Assembly: GCA_963699105.1 (NCBI GenBank)
Contig: CAVOTI010000001.1
Coordinates: 1,302,001-1,366,000 of the forward strand
Source: Bog-756 sp963699105
GTDB taxonomy: Bacteria; Actinomycetota; Acidimicrobiia; Acidimicrobiales; RAAP-2
Direction of reading: 5' to 3'
Length of the DNA stretch: 64,000 nt
A program made the position numbers and the translations under genes. This document shows positions 1-7,945 of the stretch, one piece after another. Every line of letters begins with the position of its first letter. The first letter of the stretch is position 1. The notes below the pieces were generated by a model. It did not search any database. It saw nothing but the letters and a program-made list of their open reading frames with translations, and was not told the origin of the DNA.

Positions 1-2
1 AC

Positions 3-118
3 AACCACTACTCCACCCTGGCCACCATCGAGGACCTCTTCGGACTGGCCAAGCTGGGCCAGGCCCACGGTCAGCGCCACGTTCGGCAAGGGACATCTTC
101 ACCGGTCCCGGGAGCTGA
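3..118 (+). CDS. Phosphoesterase family protein, C-terminal fragment
   Basis: This is the last part of a gene that enters from the left edge. The visible residues include NHYSTLATIEDLFGLAKLG, which matches the C-terminal signature of the PF04185 phosphoesterase family (phospholipase C / acid phosphatase-like, usually secreted). After the QAHGQ segment the frame must shift by one base near 75-95 to reach DIFTGPGS and a TGA at 116-118, which is the expected kind of ending. Only about 38 residues are present, so the substrate cannot be judged. It converges on the DUF1275 gene, and the two ends overlap slightly. Confidence 0.6.
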   Translation, partial: PLLHPGHHRGPLRTGQAGPGPRSAPRSARDIFTGPGS

Positions 119-861
119 GGACCGTCCTCAGTCCGGCGGTCCCAGACCGGCTGGTCCCGGGACGACGTCCACACCATCACCGCCACCACCACCAGCAGCA
201 CCGCGGCGATCAGCAGGCCGAACGGCTTGCGCCCATGCACCACGATCGCCGCCCCGACCAGGGCCCCGGTGAACATGGCCAGGGGCGAGAGCCCCCGTCG
301 TCCGATGCTCGAGCCCGGCCGCCCGCCGGTCGGCTCTCGAAGCCGCCGCCGACGATGGTCATGGTCAGCACGGTGGTGGTCAGGTCGGGCACGGCCAGCT
401 TGCGGGCGGTGCCGTTCTGCATGCCGGCGGCCAGGCCGAGCAACACGATCAGCAGGTAACGGATGAACCCGCGGCCCGGCTCGGCCGACACCCACCCGGC
501 CACCGCGGCCCCGGTCACCAGCGTGACCTCGAAGGCGTGGAAGCGGCCAGCATCCGGCCACGGCTCCGGACCCAGATGGGTGACGACCCGACCGCTGGTG
601 ACGCGCGCCGACCACGAAGGCCACCAACGCCAAGAACGACGCGCCGATGGAGAAGCCTTTGGCCCCGACCAAGGCGAAGGCCAGGAAGACCACGTTGCCG
701 GTCATGTTGGCCACGAAGACGTGTCCGAGGACCAGGTAGCTGAAGGCATCCACCAGCCCGGTGACCACGGTCAGGACGAGGAGCAGGCGCCGTAGGGGCC
801 CGTGCCGGTCCCCGAGGGGTGGTGCCACGGTGTGCCAGGCATCGGCCAGGGTTGTCAACAT
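99..861 (-). CDS. DUF1275 (YoaK-like) integral membrane protein, frameshifted
   Basis: Reading the minus strand from ATG 861 gives MLTTLADAWHTVAPP and then successive hydrophobic segments (LLLVLTVVTGLVDAFSYL, VANMTGNVVFLAFALVGA, IGASFLALVAFVVGAR). A one-base shift near 600 continues into TSGRVVTHLG and RYLLIVLLGLAAGMQNGTAR with AVPDLTTTVLT. A further shift near 310-330 leads to LAMFTGALVGAAIVVHGRK and a last hydrophobic stretch. The MTGN and QNxTAR...VPDLTTTVLT motifs are diagnostic of the DUF1275/YoaK family of about 220-250 residues with six membrane segments. Its function is unknown. The shifts look like sequencing errors because the family pattern resumes after each one. The exact stop is uncertain; TGA at 99-101 is the nearest plausible one. 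Confidence 0.72.
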
Positions 862-910
862 CGGAAAGCCTCCTCGACGGTCGGTGCCAGCGTGTCGGGC
901 TCAGAGATCG

Positions 911-2608
911 TTACGCAAAGGGCTCCCCGTCCGGCAACCACGGGAGCTCGACGGTCCGGGTGGTCTCGACCGACTCGAGCAGGGTCGGTCGTGGGAGACC
1001 AGCAGCAGCGTGCCCCGAAATCCCTGCGAGGGCCGACTCCAGCTGTTCGATGGCCGGGAGGTCGAGGTGGTTGGTGGGCTCGTCCAACACCAGGAAGTTG
1101 ACCCCCAGAGCCTGGAACACGGCCAGCTCGGCCCGGGTCCGTTCGCCCGGCGACAACGTGTCGGCGGTCCGGACCACATGGTCGGCGTCCAGGCCGAACT
1201 TGGCCAGCAACGACCTGGCCTCGGCCTGGACGAGACCGGTCCGGTCCATGACCGTGCGCACCAGATCGTGGCCGCCCCCCATGACCCGGCGGTTCTGGCC
1301 GAGCGTCCCCACCACCACGCTCGGGCCCATCCACCGATCACCGGCGACCAGGGGCACCTGGCCCAGAATGGCGCCGACCAGCGAGGACTTTCCCGTCCCG
1401 TTGGCTCCGGTCAGAGCCAACCTGTCTCCCCAGTCGATCTCCAGATCGACCGGTCCCATCCGGAACGTCCGGCGCTCAATGACCGCCCCGGACAGGCGCA
1501 CGACGACGTTGCCGGAGCGCGGTGCCTGTTCGATGGAGTACCGGAGGTCCCATCCCTCCCACGGCTTCTCAACCGGGTCGAGGGCGGCCAGGGCCCGCTC
1601 GGTCTGTCGGGCCTTGGCCGCCAGCTTTTCAGTCCGATTGATCCGGAAATCGCGTTGCGCCTTGTCGTTGTCGCGTGGATGTTTCGCCTCTCGCCGCACG
1701 CCGGTGGTGGCCCACTGACGTTGCTGTCCGGCCCGTCCCTCGAGCTGGTCCCGCTGACGGTCGTAGCGTGCGTAGGCCTCGGCGGCATGCCGCCGGGCGT
1801 TGGCTCGTTCGGTCTGGTAGCCGCTCCACCCGCCCCCGTACTGGCGGGCCGACCGGTCGTGGGCGTCGAGCTCGACCACGCTGGTCACCGTCCGGTCGAG
1901 GAAGTGGCGATCGTGGGACACGATGACGACGCCGCCCGTCCGAGTCGTCACCCAGGCCTCGAGACGGTTCAGCCCGTCGAAGTCGAGGTCGTTGGTGGGC
2001 TCGTCGAGCAGGGTGATGTCGTACTGCGAGAGCTCGATGCCGGCCAGGGCCAGCTTGGCTTCCTGACCACCTGACAGGGTGGTCACCTCGTGGTCCAGCG
2101 TGGAGCGGATCCCCAGGCCGTCGAGGACCTGGTCCATACGGGCCTCGAGATCGGCCGAGCCGAGGGAGTCGAACCGCTCGAGTGCCAGTTGATAGCGATG
2201 TTCGGCGATCCGGCTGCCGTCCGCCAGCCCGGCCGCCGCCGCCGCCAACTCCGCCTCGGCCGCCCCGGCACCGGTTCTTCGCTCCAGGGCCTGCCTGACC
2301 GTCTCACCCGGAATCTGTTCGTGCTCCTGGGCCAGGTAGCCGACGGTGGCCGACGGCGGGTCCAGGGTGACCCTCCCCGAGTCAGGGGCAAGGAGGCCGA
2401 CCAGCAGTTGGAGGAGTGTCGACTTGCCCACGCCGTTCGGACCGATGACCCCGATTCGGCTGTCGGGACCGACGGTGAGCGACACGTCGTGGAGCACGGC
2501 GCGGCCACCGCGGTCGTGGGACAGCGAGCGGGCCACCAGTGTGGCCGGCGTGGCCGGCGGCGTGCGTGAGATGGGACGACCGGAATCGGGAGTACGGGGT
2601 CGGGACAA
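911..2608 (-). CDS. ABC-F family ATP-binding protein
   Basis: Two ATP-binding cassettes lie on one soluble polypeptide without membrane segments, as in ABC-F proteins (translation factors or antibiotic-resistance proteins acting on the ribosome). The first cassette has GPNGVGKST, TLSGGQ and LLDEPTNDLD; the second has GANGTGKSS, TLSPGE and VLDEPTNHLD, with a charged linker between them (about residues 240-330). The start is TTG at 2608, supported by a GGAGG six bases upstream; GTG near 2536 is an alternative. Close to the C-terminus the frame leaves and re-enters: the conserved switch GTLLLVSHDR is found in another frame between about 1020 and 985, so two compensating indels are likely. Without them the second H-loop would be lost. 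It stands alone, upstream of the IS66 insertion. Confidence 0.88.
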   Translation of the reverse strand: MSRPRTPDSGRPISRTPPATPATLVARSLSHDRGGRAVLHDVSLTVGPDSRIGVIGPNGVGKSTLLQLLVGLLAPDSGRVTLDPPSATVGYLAQEHEQIPGETVRQALERRTGAGAAEAELAAAAAGLADGSRIAEHRYQLALERFDSLGSADLEARMDQVLDGLGIRSTLDHEVTTLSGGQEAKLALAGIELSQYDITLLDEPTNDLDFDGLNRLEAWVTTRTGGVVIVSHDRHFLDRTVTSVVELDAHDRSARQYGGGWSGYQTERANARRHAAEAYARYDRQRDQLEGRAGQQRQWATTGVRREAKHPRDNDKAQRDFRINRTEKLAAKARQTERALAALDPVEKPWEGWDLRYSIEQAPRSGNVVVRLSGAVIERRTFRMGPVDLEIDWGDRLALTGANGTGKSSLVGAILGQVPLVAGDRWMGPSVVVGTLGQNRRVMGGGHDLVRTVMDRTGLVQAEARSLLAKFGLDADHVVRTADTLSPGERTRAELAVFQALGVNFLVLDEPTNHLDLPAIEQLESALAGISGHAAAGLPRPTLLESVETTRTVELPWLPDGEPFA

Positions 2609-2770
2609 CGGGGAACCTCCGGGACCAGAGAGCAGTACAGGACGGGTTCACTCGTTCTCAGCGCACCGTCACACAGTAGCCCTGGCACCGGGCCGGGCCG
2701 GGCCGGGTACCTGAGCGGCGAGGGCGAGGGCCGGTCGCGTCGGGGCCGGTCGGGGGGCAGGACTGCCGGA

Positions 2771-2821
2771 GTGGCTCCCCCGGCCATTCGGTTCTGGAAA
2801 TAACGTACGGTTAGTACGTAA
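2771..2821. repeat. Intergenic direct repeat, copy A, with palindromic core
   Basis: This 51-bp segment matches 4501-4551 at 44 of 51 positions in the same orientation. Both contain CATTCGGTTCTGGAAAT and end in AGTACGTAA. Copy A holds an inverted repeat ACGTAC-ggtta-GTACGT at 2803-2819, typical of a dimeric regulator's site. The two copies lie on either side of the IS66 insertion and were about 105 bp apart before it. It lies about 160 bp upstream of the ABC-F start, so it could act there. The binding factor is unknown. Confidence 0.55.
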
Positions 2822-2866
2822 ACCAGCCCGCGCCTTGACGTACCGGTGGTCTGTTATTTGGAAAAC

Positions 2867-4432
2867 GTAACTATTCAGGTCCCCGTGGGTTCGGCGATGC
2901 CGGAGTGGGCCTCAGCCAGGGGCTGACGGTGCCGGCATCCACGGATCACCGAGGAACAGCTGCTGGAGCGCACCGAGCCGGTTGACGCCCTGTTTGCCCG
3001 CCGTCGAGAGGTAGCTCCGGAAGGCCAGGAAGGTCTTGGCTCCCTCGGTGGTGCGGAACCCACCGGAGATCTTCTGGGCGATCTTGACCATGCGGACGTC
3101 TCGTTCGGACAGGTTGTTGTCGAAGGGGACCGAGAAGTCCCGGGCAAAGCGCTGGACGTCTTCGGGACGTCGGGCGAGGCGAGCCAAGAGATTGCGGGCC
3201 GCGGACTGCTTGGGCCGTCGCCGGGTGCTGATCGGTGGCGGATTGGCCAGGTAGCCGGCATCGATGATGTCCAGATACCGGTTGTCGAAGGCCGCCAGCT
3301 GTCTTGTGGTCAGGCAGTCTCGGCCCTGGTCCTTAGCCATGAGGACCAGGGCCCAGGTCGTGGTCAACAACTCGGCCATGTCGGCCGCCCAGTCCTGGCC
3401 CTCTTGTTCGGCGATGGCGGAGAGCTCTCTCAGGTGATGGGCATTGCACAGGGCGTGCTCGGCCTTCTCGTACTTGGCATAGGCCTTCCAGCCGTCGTGG
3501 ACGACGATCCCTCGGTAGGTGGGCAGGATCCCCATGGCATCCATGGCCGCGTTCCTCGCCTCTCGTCCAGGTGATACAAGGTGAGCTCGGCACTGGAAGC
3601 GGCATGAACCCAGGCCAGAGAGGCATTCACCCGGAGCCCGGTCTCGTCGGCGTGGATGACCGGGGAGGCACCAAGCAGGTCCTTCACCCGGGCCGAGAAC
3701 CCGTGGAGCCGGCTCGCCCCCTCGTTGACCATGGCCACGATGGTCCCGGTCGAGATCGGGGCCCCATAGGTGTCGGCCACCAGCTCGGCCACCCGGGCCA
3801 CAGGCAGGTGCTGGCGGGTGACCAGGTAACAGACCTGGGCCCGCAGAGCCGGTCCGTAACAGGTAGGGGCGGTGGCCTCGACCGGGAATGACCCGGCCGT
3901 TGCCGTCCCACACCGACAGCGCCTGGTCTCTGACCGGTGCTCGGTGCAGAGCAGGGACACCGGGGGCAGGTCGAACACCTGGCGGGTGGCCACCGAGTCG
4001 ACCGGGGCATCGGACAAATCATTTCCACAACCCGAACAGGTCTTCGGGGCATGGGTGGCGACCACATCGGGGTCAGGGCGCTGGGCCAGATGCTTGCCGG
4101 GATCGCCGGGCTGTTTGCCGGGCTTCTTGCCCGACCGGACCCGGCGGGACTTGGGGGCCGGCTTCACGTAGCCGTCCGAAGAAGGAGGCTTGGACGAGTT
4201 GCGGGAGTTCAACGACAGCCGGGCCCGGAGCTCGGTCATCTCGACCGTCAGCCTCTCGATCGTCTCCGCCTGCTCGCCAACGAGGGAAAGCAGCGACACG
4301 TTCTGTTCGACGAGCTCCGCGTAGGAGGGGGCGTCAGGGCTGGTGGAGGGGTCGTCGTCCGGAATTCCCAACGATACCGCGCGTCGAACCCCCAGGTCGG
4401 GGACGGTCCCATCAGAGGACCTGAATAGTTAC
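2867..4432 (-). mobile_element. IS66-family insertion sequence (single-ORF type), 1566 bp
   Basis: Perfect 16-bp terminal inverted repeats, GTAACTATTCAGGTCC, lie at 2867-2882 and inverted at 4417-4432. The element is flanked by an 8-bp target duplication, TGGAAAAC, at 2859-2866 and 4433-4440. Ends beginning GTAA and 8-bp duplications are characteristic of the IS66 family. Only the tnpC-type transposase is present, without tnpA and tnpB, which fits the shorter ISBst12-like group. Intact ends and an exact duplication indicate a recent insertion. Removing the element joins CGGTGGT and ACCACCG as arms of a hairpin, so the target was the loop of an intergenic stem-loop. Confidence 0.93.
2912..4371 (-). 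CDS. IS66-family transposase (TnpC-type), one frameshift
   Basis: The DDE transposase of the surrounding IS66 element. From ATG 4371 the N-terminus has a coiled-coil-like stretch (LLSLVGEQAETIERLTVEMTE) and the SLNSRNSSKPPSSDG motif typical of IS66. A zinc-finger-like CSGCG segment and a second Cys cluster (RCRCG) follow. The catalytic core shows HADETG (first Asp), HDGWKAY (second Asp) and NLSERDVRMVK (Glu). The frame shifts once near 3560, between DERRG and AAMDAMG, and then reads to the stop at 2912. If the shift is a sequencing error the element may be active. About 485 residues when joined, normal for the family. Confidence 0.9.
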
Positions 4433-4440
4433 TGGAAAAC

Positions 4441-4631
4441 AAAACCACCGAGGAACCCGGTCGGGGCGGCGGGCGGCGGGCGGCCAATGGGCCGAGGGGG
4501 GCGGCTCCTCCGGGCATTCGGTTCTGGAAATTGCGTGCGGTCAGTACGTAAGGCTCAGCCCGACCTCACCGAGGGAGCGGGTCGGAGTGGTAGGACGGCC
4601 GCCGAGGGCCGGAGGACGGACGTCCCCGAGG
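4441..4631. repeat. Intergenic region with direct repeat copy B (4501-4551)
   Basis: Between the IS66 right target duplication and the end of the thiolase operon lies a GC-rich stretch. It contains copy B (4501-4551) of the repeat described at 2771-2821, with core GCGTGC-ggtca-GTACGT. No gene is visible. The core is less symmetric than in copy A. It lies just downstream of a minus-strand operon, so it is not obviously that operon's promoter; it may be a dispersed intergenic element. Confidence 0.5.
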
Positions 4632-5784
4632 TCAGGGCTTGTCGCTGCCGACCACCCACATCGAGAAGAACTGCGACCCGCCGCCGTAGGCCTGGCCGAG
4701 AGCCAGTCTGGCTCCGTCGATCTGGTGCTCCCCGGCCTGGCCCCGGACCTGCATGGCCACCTCGAGGAAGCGCAGCATGCCCGACGCCCCGATGGGGTTG
4801 GAGGAGAGCACGCCGCCCGACGTGTTCCAGGGGATGTCGCCGTCGAAGGCGGTGGCCCCCTGCTCGGTCAGCTTCCACCCGTCGCCCAGGTCGCAGAACC
4901 CGAGGTTCTCCAACCACATCGGCTCGTACCAGCTGAAGGGGACGTACACCTCGGCGACGTCGATCTGCCGGCGAGGGTCGGTGATGCCGGCCTGGGCGTA
5001 GACGTCGGCGGAGCAGTCGCGGCCGGCCTGGGGGTTCACCTGGTCCCGGCCGGCGAACATGGTCGGCTCGGACCGCATGGCCGTTCCGTGGATCCACGCC
5101 GGGGGTACTCCCGGAAATGGCGTCCTCGGCGGCCAGCACCATGGCCGCCGCCCCGTCCGAGGACGGGCACGCCTCGAGATAGCGCAGCGGGTCCCACAGC
5201 ATCATGGAGTCCTCGACCATCTTCATGTCGATGTCGGCCAGGTGGAGGTGGGCGTAGGGGTTCCGCATGGCGTTCTGGCGGTCCTTCACCGCCACCATCC
5301 TCCCGATGTGGTCCGGGCGCCCCGGACCGGCGCATGTAGGCCCGGATGTGGGGGCGAAGTACCCGCCGGCCCCGGCCAGCAGCGGGGCGGCGAACGGCTG
5401 GGGCACCGACAGGGCCCACATGGCGTCGGAGTCGGACTGCTTCTCGTAGGCCACCGTCAGGACCCGCTTGTGGATCCCCGACTTGACCAGGTGGGCGGCG
5501 ACCAGGGCGGTCGACCCGCCGACCGAGCCGGCGGTGTGGACCCGGATCATGGGCTTGCCCACCGCTCCGAGGGCCGGGGCCAGGTAGATCTCGGGCATCA
5601 TGTTGCCCTCGAACATGTCCGGGGCCTTGCCGATGACCACGGCGTCGATGTCGGACCAGGTCAGGTCGGCGTCGGCCAGGGCCATCTTGGCCGCCTCCCG
5701 CACCAGGCCGGCGATGGAGACGTCCTCCCGCTTGGCCTTGTGGTGGGTCTGCCCCACACCGATGACTGCGCAGCGCTCTGCCAT
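4632..5784 (-). CDS. Lipid-transfer/thiolase-like protein (Ltp family), frameshifted
   Basis: A thiolase-fold protein of about 380 residues, starting at ATG 5784 (MAERCAVIGVGQTHHK). The thiolase superfamily is seen in IDAVVIGKAPDM, CPSSDGAAAMVLAAEDA and the C-terminal AYGGGSQFFSMWVVG. At the position where classical thiolases carry the nucleophilic Cys, the sequence reads VHTAGSVGGSTALVA, with no Cys. This is the pattern of actinobacterial Ltp proteins that act as retro-aldolases or in sterol side-chain removal. A compensating pair of shifts near 5320-5345 and a further shift near 5095 are needed. The start overlaps the preceding gene's stop (TGATG), so it is translationally coupled. It is the last gene of the DUF35/Ltp operon. 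Confidence 0.82.
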
Positions 5785-6831
5785 CACGCACCCTCCAGGA
5801 CGCAGACGAGATTCTGTTGCAGGCACGGCCCCGAGGTGGCGTGGGCCACGGCCCGCCGGGCCTCGCCCGAGGCGATGCGGGCGGCCGCCTCGCCGATCCG
5901 GATGAGGCCGGCCGACATCAGCGGATTGGCGGCCAGCGGACCGCCGGACGGGTTGACGACCACCTCGTCACCGAGCCCGAGAGCCTGCTTCACGATGATC
6001 TCCTGGTGGGCGTAGGGGGCGTGGATCTCGGCCACGTCGACCGGACCGTCGGCCACCCCGGCCACCTCGGCCGCCTTGGCCGTGGACGGTGGACCTGGTC
6101 AGGTCACGGGCCCCGAGCGAGTGGGTCTCGATCCGGTGGTCGAAGCCGGTGATCCACGCCGGGTGCTCCGACCACCGGGCCGCCTTGTCCCCGGCGGCCA
6201 GCACGATGGCGGCCGCGCCGTCGGTGATCGGCGGCAGGGCGTGGCGGCGCAGCGGCGAGACCACGTAGTCGTCGCCCAGCAGCTGGTCGGCGGAGACGTC
6301 CCGGGCCACCTGGGCCTTGGGGTTGGCCAGGGCGTCCTTGCGGCTCCGGGCGGCGATGGCGGCGAAGTCGGCCTCGGTGGCCATGCCGGCGTCGATGAGG
6401 GCCCGGGCCTGCAGGGCGGCCAGGCTGATCGGGTCGGGCCACAGGGGGGCCAGGTAGTACGGGTCGAGCTGCAGGGCCAGGATCTCGCGGAGGTCGCCCA
6501 GGGACGAACGGCCGAACGAGTAGACCAGGGCGGCGTCGATCTCACCCTCTTGGAGGAGCACCCAGGCCTCGTAGAGGGCGAAGGCCCCGTCCATCTCCAC
6601 GTGGCTCTCCGACCGGGGCGGCCACACCCCCACGGCGTCGAGGGCCATGACGAAGCTGAACGGCCCGCCGATCAGGTAGTCGGTCGATCCCGAGCAGATG
6701 AAGTCGACGTCGTCCTTGGTGATCCCGATGTTGCCGAACACCTCGGCGATGACCGGCATCAGCATCTCGACCTCGTTGTGCTCGTCGTCGCGGCGGACGT
6801 TCTGGGCCTGGGCGAACGAGGCGACGGACAC
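5784..6831 (-). CDS. Lipid-transfer/thiolase-like protein (Ltp family), frameshifted
   Basis: A second thiolase-fold protein, about 348 residues, starting at GTG 6831, 25 bases after the upstream stop. Recognisable segments are SVASFAQAQ, VDFICSGSTDY, LRRHALPPITDGAAAIVLAAGD and the C-terminal VVVNPSGGPLAANPLMSAGLIRIGEAA. The usual active-site Cys region reads HVEMDGAFALYEAW, so the nucleophile is absent here too. One shift near 6095, between DLTRST and the GVADGPVDVAEIHAPYAH segment, restores the full domain. Paired Ltp proteins preceded by DUF35 subunits match the mycobacterial Rv3521-Rv3523 arrangement, where ltp3/ltp4 homologues are known for breakdown of C24-branched sterol side chains. 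The assignment rests on gene order and family. Confidence 0.82.
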
Positions 6832-6855
6832 GGGCCGGACCGGTGCGGGCGGGGC

Positions 6856-7371
6856 TCACAGGTACTCCTTGAAGGTCTCGTAGTCGGCGTCGGGCTCGCC
6901 GTTGGGCCGGAAGTACCTGACCGAGGCCAACGACGGGGTCAGCTCGTCGGGGTCGACCCACACCGCCTCGACCCGCATGCCCATGCGGATCTGGTCGGTG
7001 GGGATCTCCTGGATGAGGCCCATGAACGAGAGGTTGGCCCCGTCCAGCAGGATCTGGGCGCAGATGTAGGGGATCTCGATCGACTGGCCGGCAAAGGGCA
7101 CGTTGACCACGCAGTAGGTGGTGATGGTGCCCGAGTTGGCCAGCTCCACGTCCTCGGTGGTGGGCACGCCGTCGGTCGGGCACGAGCCGCGGGACGGCAC
7201 GTAGACCTTCCCGCACACCGCACACCGCTGGCCCAGGAACTTGCCCTGCTCGAGCCCACGGAGGAACTGCGACTGGGCCACGCCCGGGGTGAAGTCGAAG
7301 TCGAGGCGGATGGGGGTGGCCAGCGTCGTCACCGGCCCGGCCGCTCCGGCCCGGCGGTCTCGTCCGGCCAT
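6856..7371 (-). CDS. DUF35 zinc-ribbon/OB-fold acyl-CoA-binding subunit
   Basis: About 171 residues from ATG 7371. The N-terminal rubredoxin-like ribbon has Cys50 and Cys53 (CAVC) and Cys64 (SCPTDG); the fourth ligand position appears to be Asp67 rather than Cys. The OB fold follows, with SGTITTYCVVNVPFAGQSIEIPY and a RMGMRVEAVW strand. DUF35 proteins pair with Ltp or acyl-CoA dehydrogenase partners (ChsH2 with Ltp2 is the known case) and bind acyl-CoA. The ATG overlaps the stop of the upstream gene by one base (TGATG), so the two DUF35 genes are translationally coupled. It most likely forms a complex with one of the two downstream Ltp proteins. Confidence 0.88.
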   Translation of the reverse strand: MAGRDRRAGAAGPVTTLATPIRLDFDFTPGVAQSQFLRGLEQGKFLGQRCAVCGKVYVPSRGSCPTDGVPTTEDVELANSGTITTYCVVNVPFAGQSIEIPYICAQILLDGANLSFMGLIQEIPTDQIRMGMRVEAVWVDPDELTPSLASVRYFRPNGEPDADYETFKEYL

Positions 7372-7825
7372 CACGACCTCCCCACCGGCACGAAGGCCTC
7401 GATGTCGGCCATGGCCCCGATCCGCTCGGACTCGGGACGGAAGCGGACGGTCACCCGGTCGCCGGAGGCCAGGCGTCGGGGCCGCCGGAGTCGACCACGT
7501 GGAGGAGTGCGGTGTCGGCACCGTCCAGACGGATCAGGGCCCAGGCGAACGGGGTCTGGAGGGGGTGCTTGCGCAGCGGCTCCGACACCCAGGCCCACGT
7601 CTCCACCACGCCGCCCGGGCCCACCTCGACCAGCTCGCCGGTGTCGTCGCCGGTGGTCGGGTCGTACTCGGTCGGCGGCACGATCACCGAGCCGCCGGTC
7701 CCCCTCACCCCGAACAGCTTCCCGTCCCGCAGCCCGGTCAGAAAGGCGCCGATGACCGGGCCGACCGAGCGTGAGTACGGGTATTCGAGGCGGTGCTCTG
7801 CGTGCAGCGCTTCGCTGTCGGGCAT
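7371..7825 (-). CDS. DUF35/OB-fold protein, first gene of the Ltp operon, one frameshift
   Basis: Begins at ATG 7825 with MPDSEALHAEHRLEYPYSRSVGP, and continues FLTGLRDGKLFGVRGTGGSVIVPPTEYDP, the DUF35 N-terminal pattern but with the ribbon cysteines missing. The OB-fold part is HPLQTPFAWALIRLDGADTALLHVV. A one-base shift near 7475 is needed to pass from SGGPDA to RLASGDRVTVRFRPES and the stop at 7371-7373. In mycobacteria the equivalent protein (Rv3521) appears to be one longer polypeptide with two such units; here the two units are separate, coupled genes. It has no metal site and is probably a structural or CoA-binding partner. Confidence 0.8.
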
Positions 7826-7869
7826 CCGATCCTCCCCCTGGCGTCTCGTCCATCGTGAATTCCCGAAAG

Positions 7870-7883
7870 TAGAACACATTTCA
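7870..7883. promoter_or_regulatory. Candidate KstR-like operator in divergent promoter
   Basis: The 14-mer TAGAACACATTTCA lies between the divergent Ltp operon (start 7825) and the sulfatase (start 7946). The KstR consensus for sterol genes is TnnAACnnGTTnnA; seven of its eight fixed positions match, the exception being A for G at position 9. Its placement fits repression of a sterol-type operon. One mismatch and the short length leave room for chance. Confidence 0.35.
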
Positions 7884-7945
7884 GTTTTGACCGCCAACGG
7901 CGGTGTGGCCCGGCAACCGGACGGCGGGCACTACCGTGGCCCTCC

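Noticed and set aside
761..2074. 437-residue plus-strand frame
   Set aside because: It is antisense to the ABC-F gene, which has all ATPase motifs.
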